Positions 38,322 through 45,533 of a stretch of DNA of 64,000 nt are shown here, piece after piece. Positions within the stretch are counted from its first letter, which is position 1, and each line of letters opens with the position of its first letter. The notes below the pieces were generated by a model. The model had not been told where the DNA came from and did not search any database. It saw only the letters and a list, made by a program, of their open reading frames with translations. This stretch comes from a virus: IMG/VR virus record IMGVR_UViG_3300041411_000053, positions 40,908 to 104,907 of that record. One strand, 5' to 3'. Both the position numbers and the translations under genes were made by a program.

Positions 38322-38430
38322 GGTGGCACGGGTGGGAGTCGAACCCACATGCTTTTCAGCCCCAGTATCATCAGTAACTGTCACCGTATACTGAATCCTC
38401 CAGTCTGTCTACCAATTCCATCACCGTGTC
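38322..38430 (-). tRNA. oversized tRNA-like element, isotype unclear
   Basis: On the minus strand a perfect T-arm (GTGGG - TTCGACT - CCCAC) is flanked by a 7-bp acceptor stem (GACACGG / CCGTGCC, one A-C mismatch) and a D-arm typical of type II tRNAs (GGAATTGGTAGACA). In between, a normal tRNA has 45-50 nt, this one about 56, giving a total of 109 nt. No single standard anticodon arm fits: ACTG - GAGGATT - CAGT gives GGA without U33; CAGT(T)A - CTGATGA - TACTG gives GAU with a bulge; a GCT - GAAA - AGC variable arm follows. CCA is not encoded. It may be a degenerate tRNA, a tRNA with an insertion, or a tRNA mimic. Confidence 0.55.
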
Positions 38431-38454
38431 TTTATGATCTTTACGGTTTGAATT

Positions 38455-38793
38455 CTACGCTAGTCGTTTCTTCAAGTCAAGCACTTCTTGTTCAAGTTTT
38501 AAAATTCGCTCAAGCAGATTACCTTTGTACAACTCTACATCGTCATGATTGACTTCACCCCAGATTTCACGTTCATCTTCAGGAGTGTATGTTGGCTTGC
38601 CAGTAGAGAGTAAAAGCTTGCTGAATGGAAACACACAATTTGTTTCATGCTGGCGATGTGACTCCCACAAGGTGTAGTGTACTAACGCTGTATCACCTAT
38701 CAAATCAGTTACAACCCCAAACGATCCATGGTTGTTGAAACCCGGATTAATAATCTTTACCTTGTCATCAATTTCAAGCTTACGATACGCCAC
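38455..38793 (-). CDS. hypothetical protein, KOW-like with C-terminal coiled coil, 112 aa
   Basis: MAYRKLEIDDKVKIINPGFN then NHGSFGVVTDLIGDTALVHY: an SH3/KOW-like barrel (residues 8-50), then acidic stretch and a coiled coil at the end (LLERILKLEQEVLDLKKRLA). Such proteins often bind nucleic acid or ribosomes. Adjacent to the tRNA-like element and EF-Ts-domain gene. Confidence 0.75.
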   Translation of the reverse strand: MAYRKLEIDDKVKIINPGFNNHGSFGVVTDLIGDTALVHYTLWESHRQHETNCVFPFSKLLLSTGKPTYTPEDEREIWGEVNHDDVELYKGNLLERILKLEQEVLDLKKRLA

Positions 38794-38818
38794 TTAATTT
38801 CTCCTGTCAATCTGTTGG

Positions 38819-39112
38819 TTAGATGCAAAGTGTACCTGAGCTTCTGAGATAGTCAACTGCTTTATCCATATCGCCGTCAGAGTGCTTGAGAGCCTTGTGA
38901 CACGACATCATACCCTCACCTGTACGTTGACGCAACTCTCTAACCATGTCCGTTGTAATCACAGTAGGTGTCATCATATCGTCAAGAACGATAGTCATGT
39001 ACTCAAGGTGTTGTGTAGCCTCACTGCAACCACCGTGTGCTTCAGTCACAACAGCGGTAATAGCTTGAATCATTTTATGCATTTGGTCAAGCTTATCGTT
39101 TACTGTTGACAT
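38819..39112 (-). CDS. small protein with an EF-Ts-type UBA/TS-N domain, 97 aa
   Basis: Residues 53-93 read [20 protein letters not shown] followed by [22 protein letters not shown], almost the textbook N-terminal TS-N domain of elongation factor Ts (KELRERTGAGMMDCKKAL...DG..ExA...LR). The EF-Ts core and TDVG motif are missing; residues 1-45 are a helical region with Met/His repeats. TS-N contacts EF-Tu, so this protein may target translation or EF-Tu, perhaps during takeover. ATG 39112 (AAGGG eight bases before) is preferred to 39118. Confidence 0.75.
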   Translation of the reverse strand: MSTVNDKLDQMHKMIQAITAVVTEAHGGCSEATQHLEYMTIVLDDMMTPTVITTDMVRELRQRTGEGMMSCHKALKHSDGDMDKAVDYLRSSGTLCI

Positions 39113-39444
39113 CACCATTGCCCTTCAGGAAGTTTGTTTCTCATCACACCATCTGCTGCAAACTTGTTCCAACTGATGCGAAGGTTATCTGGTATGTATT
39201 CTGCTGTCAACCCTGTTCGTTTCAATACAGACAACACTGATTCAGTTCGTACCGGATGTTCTTCATACTTCCTGAAGCAAAGGCATGTTGCCCAACTACC
39301 GTTATTGAATCGCCAGCTTCGAGGATGAACACCACAGCGACCACATTTAGACCAACCGTCTGTATCTACAAGCATTTCGTAAGCATCAATGTGTCTCATC
39401 TCATACAGCTTGTCAATCTCTTTATCACTAAAATTACTGAACAC
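39112..39444 (-). CDS. zinc-binding hypothetical protein, 110 aa
   Basis: GTG start at 39444 with GGAGA seven bases before it, inside the end of the upstream gene. Metal-binding pattern CGRCGVHP ... CLCF (four cysteines). It reads [16 protein letters not shown]..., the C-terminal part ending LPEGQW. Function unknown. Confidence 0.7.
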   Translation of the reverse strand: MFSNFSDKEIDKLYEMRHIDAYEMLVDTDGWSKCGRCGVHPRSWRFNNGSWATCLCFRKYEEHPVRTESVLSVLKRTGLTAEYIPDNLRISWNKFAADGVMRNKLPEGQW

Positions 39445-39628
39445 ATTGTGTCTCCTGCCATGCATCAATTATGTATTGTGGATTCATCTTACCTCGTTCT
39501 TGCTGCATGAACCATCTCATAAATTCAGGAAGGTTGTCAATCTTTGTATTCCTGACATTCCATGTACACCAATCTAACATGTCTTGTCTATAACTCTTTT
39601 CCCATAAGTCTGTTTCTGGTCTTTCCAT
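39434..39628 (-). CDS. hypothetical protein, 64 aa
   Basis: MERPETDLWEKSYRQDMLDW..., helical, several Trp. Its end supplies the ribosome site of the next gene. Function unknown. Confidence 0.7.
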   Translation of the reverse strand: MERPETDLWEKSYRQDMLDWCTWNVRNTKIDNLPEFMRWFMQQERGKMNPQYIIDAWQETQCVQ

Positions 39629-39631
39629 TTT

Positions 39632-39787
39632 TCAACCTCTCAAACCCATATGATACCCCCGAATGAACGCATCATATGCAATTCGTGTTTTACCTTTCAA
39701 ATACTTCACACCACATCCATTCAAGGTGAAGTCAAGATCAAAATCTTTCATATCACTTTCAAATTGTATCTTAAGATCATCACACAT
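39632..39787 (-). CDS. hypothetical protein, 51 aa
   Basis: MCDDLKIQFESDMKDFDLDF..., then KTRIAYDAFIRGYHMGLRG, a helix-rich C-terminus. GGGAGAAG before the ATG. Function unknown. Confidence 0.65.
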   Translation of the reverse strand: MCDDLKIQFESDMKDFDLDFTLNGCGVKYLKGKTRIAYDAFIRGYHMGLRG

Positions 39788-39805
39788 ATTGCTTCTCCCA
39801 TATGC

Positions 39806-39874
39806 TCATTGTTGTAGTATAGATAGACTTCCCCTAAGGGGTTCCACAATCGGGAACCAAGGAGTCATCTTCAT
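39806..39874 (-). CDS. possible 22-aa ORF
   Basis: MKMTPWFPIVEPLRGSLSIL..., with GGTGAGC just before the ATG. Inside it are the palindromes GGTTCC/GGAACC and CCCC/GGGG, so the stretch may instead be a structured spacer between the two real genes. Low confidence. Confidence 0.3.
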   Translation of the reverse strand: MKMTPWFPIVEPLRGSLSILQQ

Positions 39875-39885
39875 GCTCACCGTAG

Positions 39886-40077
39886 CTAGCATCCTGATTC
39901 ATCAGGCATGTACACAAAGTACACGAGATAGGATAAGGTAGCAACACCTTTCTCCCGAGATACGCTTACACCGTTGCCGATGCCTGCAATGTCGTATCTG
40001 GTCCCGTTAGGGATCACTTCCACATTATGTTGGCCTGCTTTCTTCTTGCCTTTAACACTGAGTCGGTGAGTGGTTAT
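39886..40077 (-). CDS. basic hypothetical protein with apparent ATA start, 63 aa
   Basis: The frame is protein-like from ITTHRLSVKGKKKAGQHNVE onward (VIPNGTRYDIAGIG, VSREKGVATLSYLVYF) and stays open to a TAG at 39886. No ATG, GTG or TTG lies where it would be needed; GAGAGA sits about seven bases before an ATA codon at 40077, which would give an N-terminus TTHRLS. A GTG at residue 19 would cut off the basic start. It is the first gene after the minus-strand promoter of the divergent pair. Start codon usage needs proof. Confidence 0.5.
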   Translation of the reverse strand: MTTHRLSVKGKKKAGQHNVEVIPNGTRYDIAGIGNGVSVSREKGVATLSYLVYFVYMPDESGC

Positions 40078-40125
40078 GACATTTCTCTCTCAGTGCGAGA
40101 AGCTTTATCTGCTTCAAGGTTGCCC

Positions 40126-40154
40126 ATTCTACAGATGTGAACTGATTTTGTCAA
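40126..40154 (-). promoter_or_regulatory. minus promoter of the divergent pair
   Basis: TTGACA - 17 nt - TAGAAT on the minus strand. It starts the leftward run at the direction switch. Confidence 0.85.
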
Positions 40155-40159
40155 TAGGC

Positions 40160-40187
40160 TTGACATGCTGAATTGGTGGTGTATGAT
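40160..40187 (+). promoter_or_regulatory. plus promoter of the divergent pair
   Basis: TTGACA - 16 nt - TATGAT on the plus strand, starting five bases after the -35 box of the opposite promoter. It serves the whole 40.2-47.9 kb plus-strand block, for which no other promoter is visible. Confidence 0.85.
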
Positions 40188-40212
40188 GGCGACATTCCAA
40201 AGGAGAAACCAG

Positions 40213-40374
40213 ATGACTACCGAATACAACCCCAACAACGTCCTGTACTACGTCAATATTTGTGGAAAGCTTCAGGTGTGCCCTCCTTTTGCAAATGGTG
40301 ACTGGGTTAAGGTTTCTGATTTTGAAGAATTACTTGAAGCCTACTACGCATTGAAGAATGGAGAACAGAAGTGA
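40213..40374 (+). CDS. hypothetical protein, 53 aa
   Basis: MTTEYNPNNVLYYVNICGKL..., AAAGGAGAAACC before the ATG at 40213. First gene of the plus-strand operon. Contains SDFEELLEAYYALKNGE. Function unknown. Confidence 0.75.
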   Translation: MTTEYNPNNVLYYVNICGKLQVCPPFANGDWVKVSDFEELLEAYYALKNGEQK

Positions 40375-40622
40375 ATAAGCCAACCAATCCGCAAAACGCT
40401 CCAAAGAATGCCACACATTGGGCTCCAGAAACAGACCAGTGGCCTGAATGTTGGTATAGACTTGAAGATGGATTGTGGTACACTCTCTGTGATTATTGGG
40501 CTGACGCAATTGACGAATACCCTTGGTCACCACCGGCTAAGAACTGGAATACTAAAAGTAAAGGCGTTGCAGTTTTGAAACGCCCACTCACTGACTTGAT
40601 TCCGTTGGAGAAATTGAAATGA
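40371..40622 (+). CDS. hypothetical protein, 83 aa
   Basis: GTG start in a GTGA overlap, product MNKPTNPQNAPKNATHWAPE..., Trp/Pro-rich (WPECWYRLEDGLWYTLCDYW). A widespread type of phage ORF in which such a Trp-rich segment recurs; function unknown. Confidence 0.7.
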   Translation: MNKPTNPQNAPKNATHWAPETDQWPECWYRLEDGLWYTLCDYWADAIDEYPWSPPAKNWNTKSKGVAVLKRPLTDLIPLEKLK

Positions 40623-40843
40623 GCAGACCTGTAAGTGATGCAAATCAACTCTACATCCCAATTGGTAACTTTGGAACGATAAACATGGATGACCTATTGG
40701 AGCGAGCCTGTTCACATTTTGGTTGCGTGACTATTGATGAGGTTACAATCTCTCCTGAAAATCTGAAGGTTGATGGTTGCTCTTGTTGTTATGACTCGTC
40801 AGATTATGAAATGTACCTTTGTGTGACAGTCAACAAGGATTAA
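40619..40843 (+). CDS. hypothetical protein, 74 aa
   Basis: MSRPVSDANQLYIPIGNFGT..., with CSHFGC and CSCCYDSSDYE, possibly metal-binding. ATGA overlap. Function unknown. Confidence 0.75.
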   Translation: MSRPVSDANQLYIPIGNFGTINMDDLLERACSHFGCVTIDEVTISPENLKVDGCSCCYDSSDYEMYLCVTVNKD

Positions 40844-40848
40844 ATGAA

Positions 40849-41010
40849 ATGGGTGGTCGAGTCAGCCCTGTTAAGCAACGCAAGGTTCTGAGCAGTCACG
40901 TTGCTGCTTACTACACTCATTTGATGAATTCTGTTGACACAGGTTGTCCAATGATGGATTATTGTACCAAGGACATTTACGTTTACGACATCTTGAGGAA
41001 TATGGTATGA
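40849..41010 (+). CDS. small basic protein, 53 aa
   Basis: MGGRVSPVKQRKVLSSHVAA..., start at 40849 with AAGGAT upstream. Ends in an ATGA overlap. Function unknown. Confidence 0.65.
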   Translation: MGGRVSPVKQRKVLSSHVAAYYTHLMNSVDTGCPMMDYCTKDIYVYDILRNMV

Positions 41011-41234
41011 CAACATTGAAAGCTACTGCGTACATGAAACCTGATGTACTTGAAATACTTCGCCCACAAGACTGCTTTTTCGCGTTTGCTACAAAGGACA
41101 AACATGCTACCGTTCCACTCTTCACATGGGAACAAGTTAAGGTCTTCATGCGTGAATCGAACGAAAGTAAATTCGATGCTGAAGATTACATTGACTACAT
41201 TCAAGAACAGCTTGACAAGGAGAATAAAGATTAA
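41007..41234 (+). CDS. hypothetical protein, 75 aa
   Basis: MTTLKATAYMKPDVLEILRP..., acidic end (DKENKD). ATGA overlap with the gene before; AAGGAG at its end serves the next gene. Function unknown. Confidence 0.75.
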   Translation: MTTLKATAYMKPDVLEILRPQDCFFAFATKDKHATVPLFTWEQVKVFMRESNESKFDAEDYIDYIQEQLDKENKD

Positions 41235-41388
41235 GACAGGTAACATTCCAGCTAAGCGATTTAAAGCAGGTGAATCACACAAATATATTTCAATTGGTGG
41301 TAGCACTCCTCCACAAAGTCGTGTACAGTTACTACCTAAGCACATGAACAAGCCACTCTTGTGGCGAATAAAGGAGTGGTGGTCATGA
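41230..41388 (+). CDS. small basic protein with apparent ATT start, 52 aa
   Basis: AAGGAGAATAAAG directly precedes an ATT that overlaps the upstream TAA (ATTAA). The frame reads IKTGNIPAKRFKAGESHKYI..., basic and protein-like, and ends in an ATGA overlap with the next gene. There is no ATG, GTG or TTG between the ribosome site and this segment; later starts would lose a well-formed part. AUU starts are known (infC), so this is plausible but unproved. Confidence 0.5.
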   Translation: MKTGNIPAKRFKAGESHKYISIGGSTPPQSRVQLLPKHMNKPLLWRIKEWWS

Positions 41389-41564
41389 AGGTATACATTT
41401 TATACGAGTTATACTATGATTATTGCGATCAATGGGATAACATCCTTGATATCTATGACTCAGAAGATAAAGCAGTGATGGCTCAGATTGAGGAAGAGTC
41501 AAAACCTCAGTACAAGAATAAAGAACAATACTCGACATCAATTGAAGAAAGAGAAGTGAAATGA
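41385..41564 (+). CDS. acidic hypothetical protein, 59 aa
   Basis: MKVYILYELYYDYCDQWDNI..., then IYDSEDKAVMAQIEEESKP: strand and helix of the recurrent small-protein pattern. AAAGGAGTGG before the ATG. Function unknown. Confidence 0.75.
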   Translation: MKVYILYELYYDYCDQWDNILDIYDSEDKAVMAQIEEESKPQYKNKEQYSTSIEEREVK

Positions 41565-43195
41565 GTGTTATCGTACCAACGGATGAACAAGGCAATGTAT
41601 GTGCTCAGTCTAAGATTCATCGATTGCTGAAAATCTCTGCTTATGCAGGTGCTGCTAAAACGTCTACACTCGTGATGGTGGCTGAAGAGCATGTGGTCCC
41701 TAGTCTGATGTTGACTTTCAACAAATCGTTGGCTGACGAGGCTCGTGGGCGCTTTCCGTCGTGGGTTGAATGCAGGACAACTCACAGTCTTGCATATGCT
41801 TCATTTGGTGCACAACTTCAGAAGAAGTTGAAACGTCCACAAGGTGCATACAAAAACGTTGCTGGAACCGGTACAGAGATTGCCAAGTATTTCAAAACTG
41901 GTGACTTCATTTACATGATCGAAGGTGAGCGTGAAGCTCGCAAGATGAAGGCTGGTGGCGTTGGTGTAGCCATTAAAGAAACGGTTGCTAAATACGAACA
42001 ATCAGCTGATGAAGAACTGGGTTACAAGCATGTGTCGATCAACCCTTGTGATCAGATTCTGTTGAAAGACGAAAAGAGTATGCGTGCATTCAAATACTTG
42101 GTATTGAGTTGTGCACAGAAGTTGTGGCGTCTTCGCACTGATCTTCGTTCGGATGTCTTGGCTACTCACGATACATACCTGAAGTTGTTCCAACTGTCTA
42201 AACCAGACTTGTCACGTTATGAAGTGTTGTATCTGGATGAATGTCAGGATGTCAACGAGGTTGTTCTTGATATCTTCTTGCGTCAGAAAGATAAATGTCG
42301 GTTGTATGCCGTAGGTGATGGTTTCCAAAACATTTATTCATGGCGTGGTGCGAAGAATGCAATGCTTGAACTTGATTGGCCTGAAGCCTCGCTGTCCAAG
42401 AGTTTTCGTTTTGGTCAAGCAATTGGTGATCTTGCTGACTGTGTTCTGGCTCGTGATGGTCGTAAGATTACAGCCGTTAAAGGTTGGGAGAAACTAACCA
42501 CTAAGATCATGCCCAAGTATGAAATCCCACAAGAAATTTGGGATGGTCCATACACCATGTTGTTCCGTACTAACGGGGCACTGATATTTGAAGCCGTTGA
42601 TTTGATGGAACAAGGTAAGCGTGTCAATCTGGAAATTGATGTCACCGACTTCACCAAACTGCTTGATTCGGCAATTGAGCTTCATCGTGGTAATCTTCCA
42701 AAGGTTAAACACGAAAGCCTTGTACAGTTTGCAAGTTGGAAAGAGTGTGAGACAGAAGCGGAAGCAGTACAAGGTGAATTGCTTCGTGTGTTTAACATGG
42801 TGCAGAACGGTTCTGTTTACAAAATCCTTGGTGTGTTATCCAAGCATAAGAATTGTCAAGATCCAGATGTAACGCTGACAACTGCTCATAAATCTAAAGG
42901 TCGTGAGTTTGATGTTGTTATTCTTGCAGATGACTTTCCATCACCGTATAATCAACAAGGTGAGTGGGTTGGTCTTCAGGATATGGAACGCAACTTGTTG
43001 TATGTTGCTCTTACTCGGACCAAGAAAGTGTTGGGTTACAATCAAACTGTCATCCATATGATTGAGCGCTGTTCTCCAATGACTCAGTATGAACATGAGA
43101 TTACATCTGAGCTTGATGTTGATGAATTGTTTGATCAAGTTGTGGGAAAGCAGGTACGTCAAATGGATCGAGAGCTTCAGGACATTCTGGTGTAA
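41561..43195 (+). CDS. SF1 DNA helicase, UvrD/Rep-like, 544 aa
   Basis: Helicase motifs in order: I, SAYAGAAKTSTL (26-37, Walker A); Ia, LTFNKSLADEA; II, YLDECQD (224-230); III, VGDGFQNIYSWRGA (251-264); IV, SLSKSFRFG; V, TTAHKSKGREFDVVIL; VI, LLYVALTRTKK. It is a 3'-5' type superfamily 1 helicase, shorter than UvrD (720), and lacks most of the 1B/2B insertions. A role in recombination or fork restart is likely. ATGA overlap with the gene before. It is the only replication enzyme on the plus strand. Confidence 0.92.
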   Translation: MSVIVPTDEQGNVCAQSKIHRLLKISAYAGAAKTSTLVMVAEEHVVPSLMLTFNKSLADEARGRFPSWVECRTTHSLAYASFGAQLQKKLKRPQGAYKNVAGTGTEIAKYFKTGDFIYMIEGEREARKMKAGGVGVAIKETVAKYEQSADEELGYKHVSINPCDQILLKDEKSMRAFKYLVLSCAQKLWRLRTDLRSDVLATHDTYLKLFQLSKPDLSRYEVLYLDECQDVNEVVLDIFLRQKDKCRLYAVGDGFQNIYSWRGAKNAMLELDWPEASLSKSFRFGQAIGDLADCVLARDGRKITAVKGWEKLTTKIMPKYEIPQEIWDGPYTMLFRTNGALIFEAVDLMEQGKRVNLEIDVTDFTKLLDSAIELHRGNLPKVKHESLVQFASWKECETEAEAVQGELLRVFNMVQNGSVYKILGVLSKHKNCQDPDVTLTTAHKSKGREFDVVILADDFPSPYNQQGEWVGLQDMERNLLYVALTRTKKVLGYNQTVIHMIERCSPMTQYEHEITSELDVDELFDQVVGKQVRQMDRELQDILV

Positions 43196-43209
43196 GAATT
43201 AAAAGTATT

Positions 43210-43395
43210 GTGAAATGGGAACCATATATGGCCTTCGGGTCATCTATGGAATCAAAGATTGAAGCTCAAATGATGGCGTTAGGTTCAGGTACGATCACAG
43301 ACCTTGACCGATTTATTATGCCAAACCTTAACAACTGTGACATGGATGGTTATGAGGTTTACACAAATGAACTCGGTGAAATCACACGATTCTGA
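43210..43395 (+). CDS. hypothetical protein, 61 aa
   Basis: GTG start (MKWEPYMAFGSSMESKIE...), ATG 43228 being an alternative. Its end overlaps the next gene by 29 bases. Function unknown. Confidence 0.6.
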   Translation: MKWEPYMAFGSSMESKIEAQMMALGSGTITDLDRFIMPNLNNCDMDGYEVYTNELGEITRF

Positions 43396-43639
43396 TGACA
43401 AGTTCTTACTGGTTGTCGTAGGTGAGAGAACTGATCGACAAACAAAAATGATTGACCTGCTTCACGAAAGATATGGTGATAGACTGGAAGTAATTACCGA
43501 GAAAGAGTTCGATAAGATCAATGGTATTGAAATGGACTTTGTAATCATGGATGAATTGCGACCAGTATCACCAATAGTTCTTGAAGACTCATTTAAATTC
43601 CGTGGTCGAGAATATTGGCAGAAAGGACGATGGGGTTGA
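43367..43639 (+). CDS. hypothetical protein, 90 aa
   Basis: MNSVKSHDSDDKFLLVVVGE..., with GAGG about nine bases before the ATG. Residues 12-70 look like a small alpha/beta (Rossmann-like) domain (FLLVVVGERTDRQTKMIDLL). Function unknown. Confidence 0.65.
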   Translation: MNSVKSHDSDDKFLLVVVGERTDRQTKMIDLLHERYGDRLEVITEKEFDKINGIEMDFVIMDELRPVSPIVLEDSFKFRGREYWQKGRWG

Positions 43640-43761
43640 AATACGAGATTTGGATTATTAAAACAGGAGGTTGGCATTGCATTGTTTGCAATACAATCAA
43701 AGAGGCAATATACCTACGGGATAATTTGAGGAGTATTGAAGATTGGAATTTAGCAATCTAG
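43636..43761 (+). CDS. small protein, 41 aa, TTG start
   Basis: TTG overlapping the upstream stop (TTGA), AAAGGA ten bases before. It reads LKYEIWIIKTGGWHCIVCNT..., then KEAIYLRDNL: strand, CxxC, helix. Function unknown. Confidence 0.55.
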   Translation: MKYEIWIIKTGGWHCIVCNTIKEAIYLRDNLRSIEDWNLAI

Positions 43762-44024
43762 TATTCTCGGAATACACAAAGTTCAACGTAACTGACATTG
43801 AGGATTATCATGTTAAAGGCACATTCGATAGCAACGCTGCTTGTGACACTGAATTCTATGGATACAGAGAAACAGCTTTCTGTGTTTCATCTGCCAAAGG
43901 AAAGGACTCAATCGGTTGGTGGTCTTTCGATGAAGATGAACTGGAATACTTCATCGAAAACAACGGTTCTAAAATAACACTAATCGTACAAGATGCAATT
44001 GATAAACAAAATGGAGAATATTAA
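43743..44024 (+). CDS. acidic hypothetical protein, 93 aa
   Basis: TTG start with AGGAG about ten bases before it; MEFSNLVFSEYTKFNVTDIE.... It overlaps the 41-aa gene and shares one base with the RNA ligase gene. Function unknown. Confidence 0.65.
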   Translation: MEFSNLVFSEYTKFNVTDIEDYHVKGTFDSNAACDTEFYGYRETAFCVSSAKGKDSIGWWSFDEDELEYFIENNGSKITLIVQDAIDKQNGEY

Positions 44025-45175
44025 TGTCTGATCGTAAATTGGCTCGTATTGTACAAATTGATAGCCTGCATGAGATTGCTGGTGCAGAAAGAATTGAACT
44101 TGCCTTTATTGGTGGTTGGCAAGTAGTTGTTGGTAAAGGTCTGTACAAGGTTGGCGAAAAATGCATGTATTTTGAAGTTGATTCCCTACTTCCAACTGCA
44201 CATCCTGCATTTGCAGAACTGGCTAATCGTCTTAGTTCCAAACTGTTGTTTGAGATTGATGGTAAGGGTTATGCTCGAATCAAGACAGCTAAGTTGATGA
44301 AACAACTGTCGCAGGGTTTCTGTGTGCCATTGTCAGAACTTAACATCTTTGATCTTGGTGGTGTGGAAGTTGATCAAGACTTCACCAAGTTCCTCGGTGT
44401 TCTGAAGTATGAGAAAGGTGAAGAGCGTTCGATGAATAACGCTGGTGTTGCTGATGGTGTTAAAGGACGTGTAACTAAGCCATTCCCTTCGTTCATTCCA
44501 AAGACTGACCAGAATCGTGTGCAGAACATTGTTCCACGTTACTTGCAATCTGTTGAATCTGGTGAACTGTTCGAGAAGACATTCAAACTTGACGGTTCTT
44601 CTATGACTATCTGGATTAAGAATGGTGTGACTGGTGTTGCTTCCCGCAATGTAAGTTTCCGTCTGCAAACAGAGAACAAAGGTTTTGTACAGTCGTTCCG
44701 TGATTACTTCAAACAGGTGAAGAAACATGGTTTCCGTCATGCTAAGTTTGTTACACAACTTGAAGCCGATGTCAATGCGTTCACTCAGATGGCTAACAAC
44801 TCTGGTGTATTGACTGCATTGGTTCATGAAGGTCGAAACCTTGCTATTCAGGGTGAAATGGTTGGTCCAAGCATTCAGAAGAACTTCGAAGGTGTCAAGA
44901 GTAATCAATTCTACATCTATGACATCTATGATATTGACAAGCAGAAATATCTGTTACCTTCAGAACGTCTTGAATTTATTGCAGATTATGAGTTGACTGG
45001 TGTACCACCAGCTGGTATTGTATCGCTCTTACCGACAGTTGCTGAAGCTATTGAAGATGCTGATGGTCCATCCGGTTTGAATGGTAAATACAGGGAAGGT
45101 GTAGTTTACAAGAGTATGGAGCGGGACTTCTCGTTTAAAGTGATCAGCAACAAGTATCTGTTGAAGGAAGAGTAA
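44024..45175 (+). CDS. RNA ligase, Rnl5 / DraRnl type, 383 aa
   Basis: An ATP-dependent ligase joining RNA 3'-OH and 5'-phosphate ends. Nucleotidyltransferase motifs: I, EKTFKLDGSSMTIW with Lys188 as the AMP acceptor; Ia-like, GVASRN; III, AIQGEMVGP; IV, REGVVYKS; V, FSFKVISNKYL. The first about 120 residues form an extra N-terminal OB-like domain (IAGAERIELAFIGGWQVVV ... GEKCMYFEVDS), as in the Deinococcus DraRnl family, which seals nicks in RNA or RNA/DNA duplexes. A role in repairing tRNA or mRNA cut by host defence is plausible. No partner polynucleotide kinase is seen in this window. Confidence 0.9.
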   Translation: MSDRKLARIVQIDSLHEIAGAERIELAFIGGWQVVVGKGLYKVGEKCMYFEVDSLLPTAHPAFAELANRLSSKLLFEIDGKGYARIKTAKLMKQLSQGFCVPLSELNIFDLGGVEVDQDFTKFLGVLKYEKGEERSMNNAGVADGVKGRVTKPFPSFIPKTDQNRVQNIVPRYLQSVESGELFEKTFKLDGSSMTIWIKNGVTGVASRNVSFRLQTENKGFVQSFRDYFKQVKKHGFRHAKFVTQLEADVNAFTQMANNSGVLTALVHEGRNLAIQGEMVGPSIQKNFEGVKSNQFYIYDIYDIDKQKYLLPSERLEFIADYELTGVPPAGIVSLLPTVAEAIEDADGPSGLNGKYREGVVYKSMERDFSFKVISNKYLLKEE

Positions 45176-45363
45176 TGAATATTCGCGACTACGGAACATC
45201 TTGGTATCTTGAACTTGAAGGTGTTCGTCAGCGACTTGATGATATTGAAAACTGCATTGACTTTGATGAGGCAATCTTCTGTGCTCAAGAGTTGTCAGCT
45301 GATATCGAAACAATTCAACAAGAGCTTGATACTCAACTAGAACTTGGAATGGATGAAGAATGA
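45175..45363 (+). CDS. small acidic coiled-coil protein, 62 aa
   Basis: MNIRDYGTSWYLELEGVRQR..., helical and acidic. One-base overlap (TAATG) with the RNA ligase gene. Function unknown. Confidence 0.75.
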   Translation: MNIRDYGTSWYLELEGVRQRLDDIENCIDFDEAIFCAQELSADIETIQQELDTQLELGMDEE

Positions 45364-45533
45364 TTGTCAGTATGTTGATTTATGATCCTGATATGAACAG
45401 AAAATATGAACTAGACTTCTGTGTTTCGAAGCTACAAGATGCATGGACAGCTGCTGAATTAAAAGTAAAACCATGGGGTCATGTGGTGCGTGGTTTTGGT
45501 ACATCAAACAAAGTCGAGGGAAGTAGAGTATGA
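45360..45533 (+). CDS. hypothetical protein, 57 aa
   Basis: MIVSMLIYDPDMNRKYELDF..., both ends overlap by ATGA. Strand - turn - helix (KLQDAWTAAELK). Function unknown. Confidence 0.7.
   Translation: MIVSMLIYDPDMNRKYELDFCVSKLQDAWTAAELKVKPWGHVVRGFGTSNKVEGSRV

Noticed and set aside
40077-40127. 17-codon ORF MGNLEADKAS... after the leftward promoter
   Set aside because: Its ATG overlaps the -10 box, so it would not be in the transcript.
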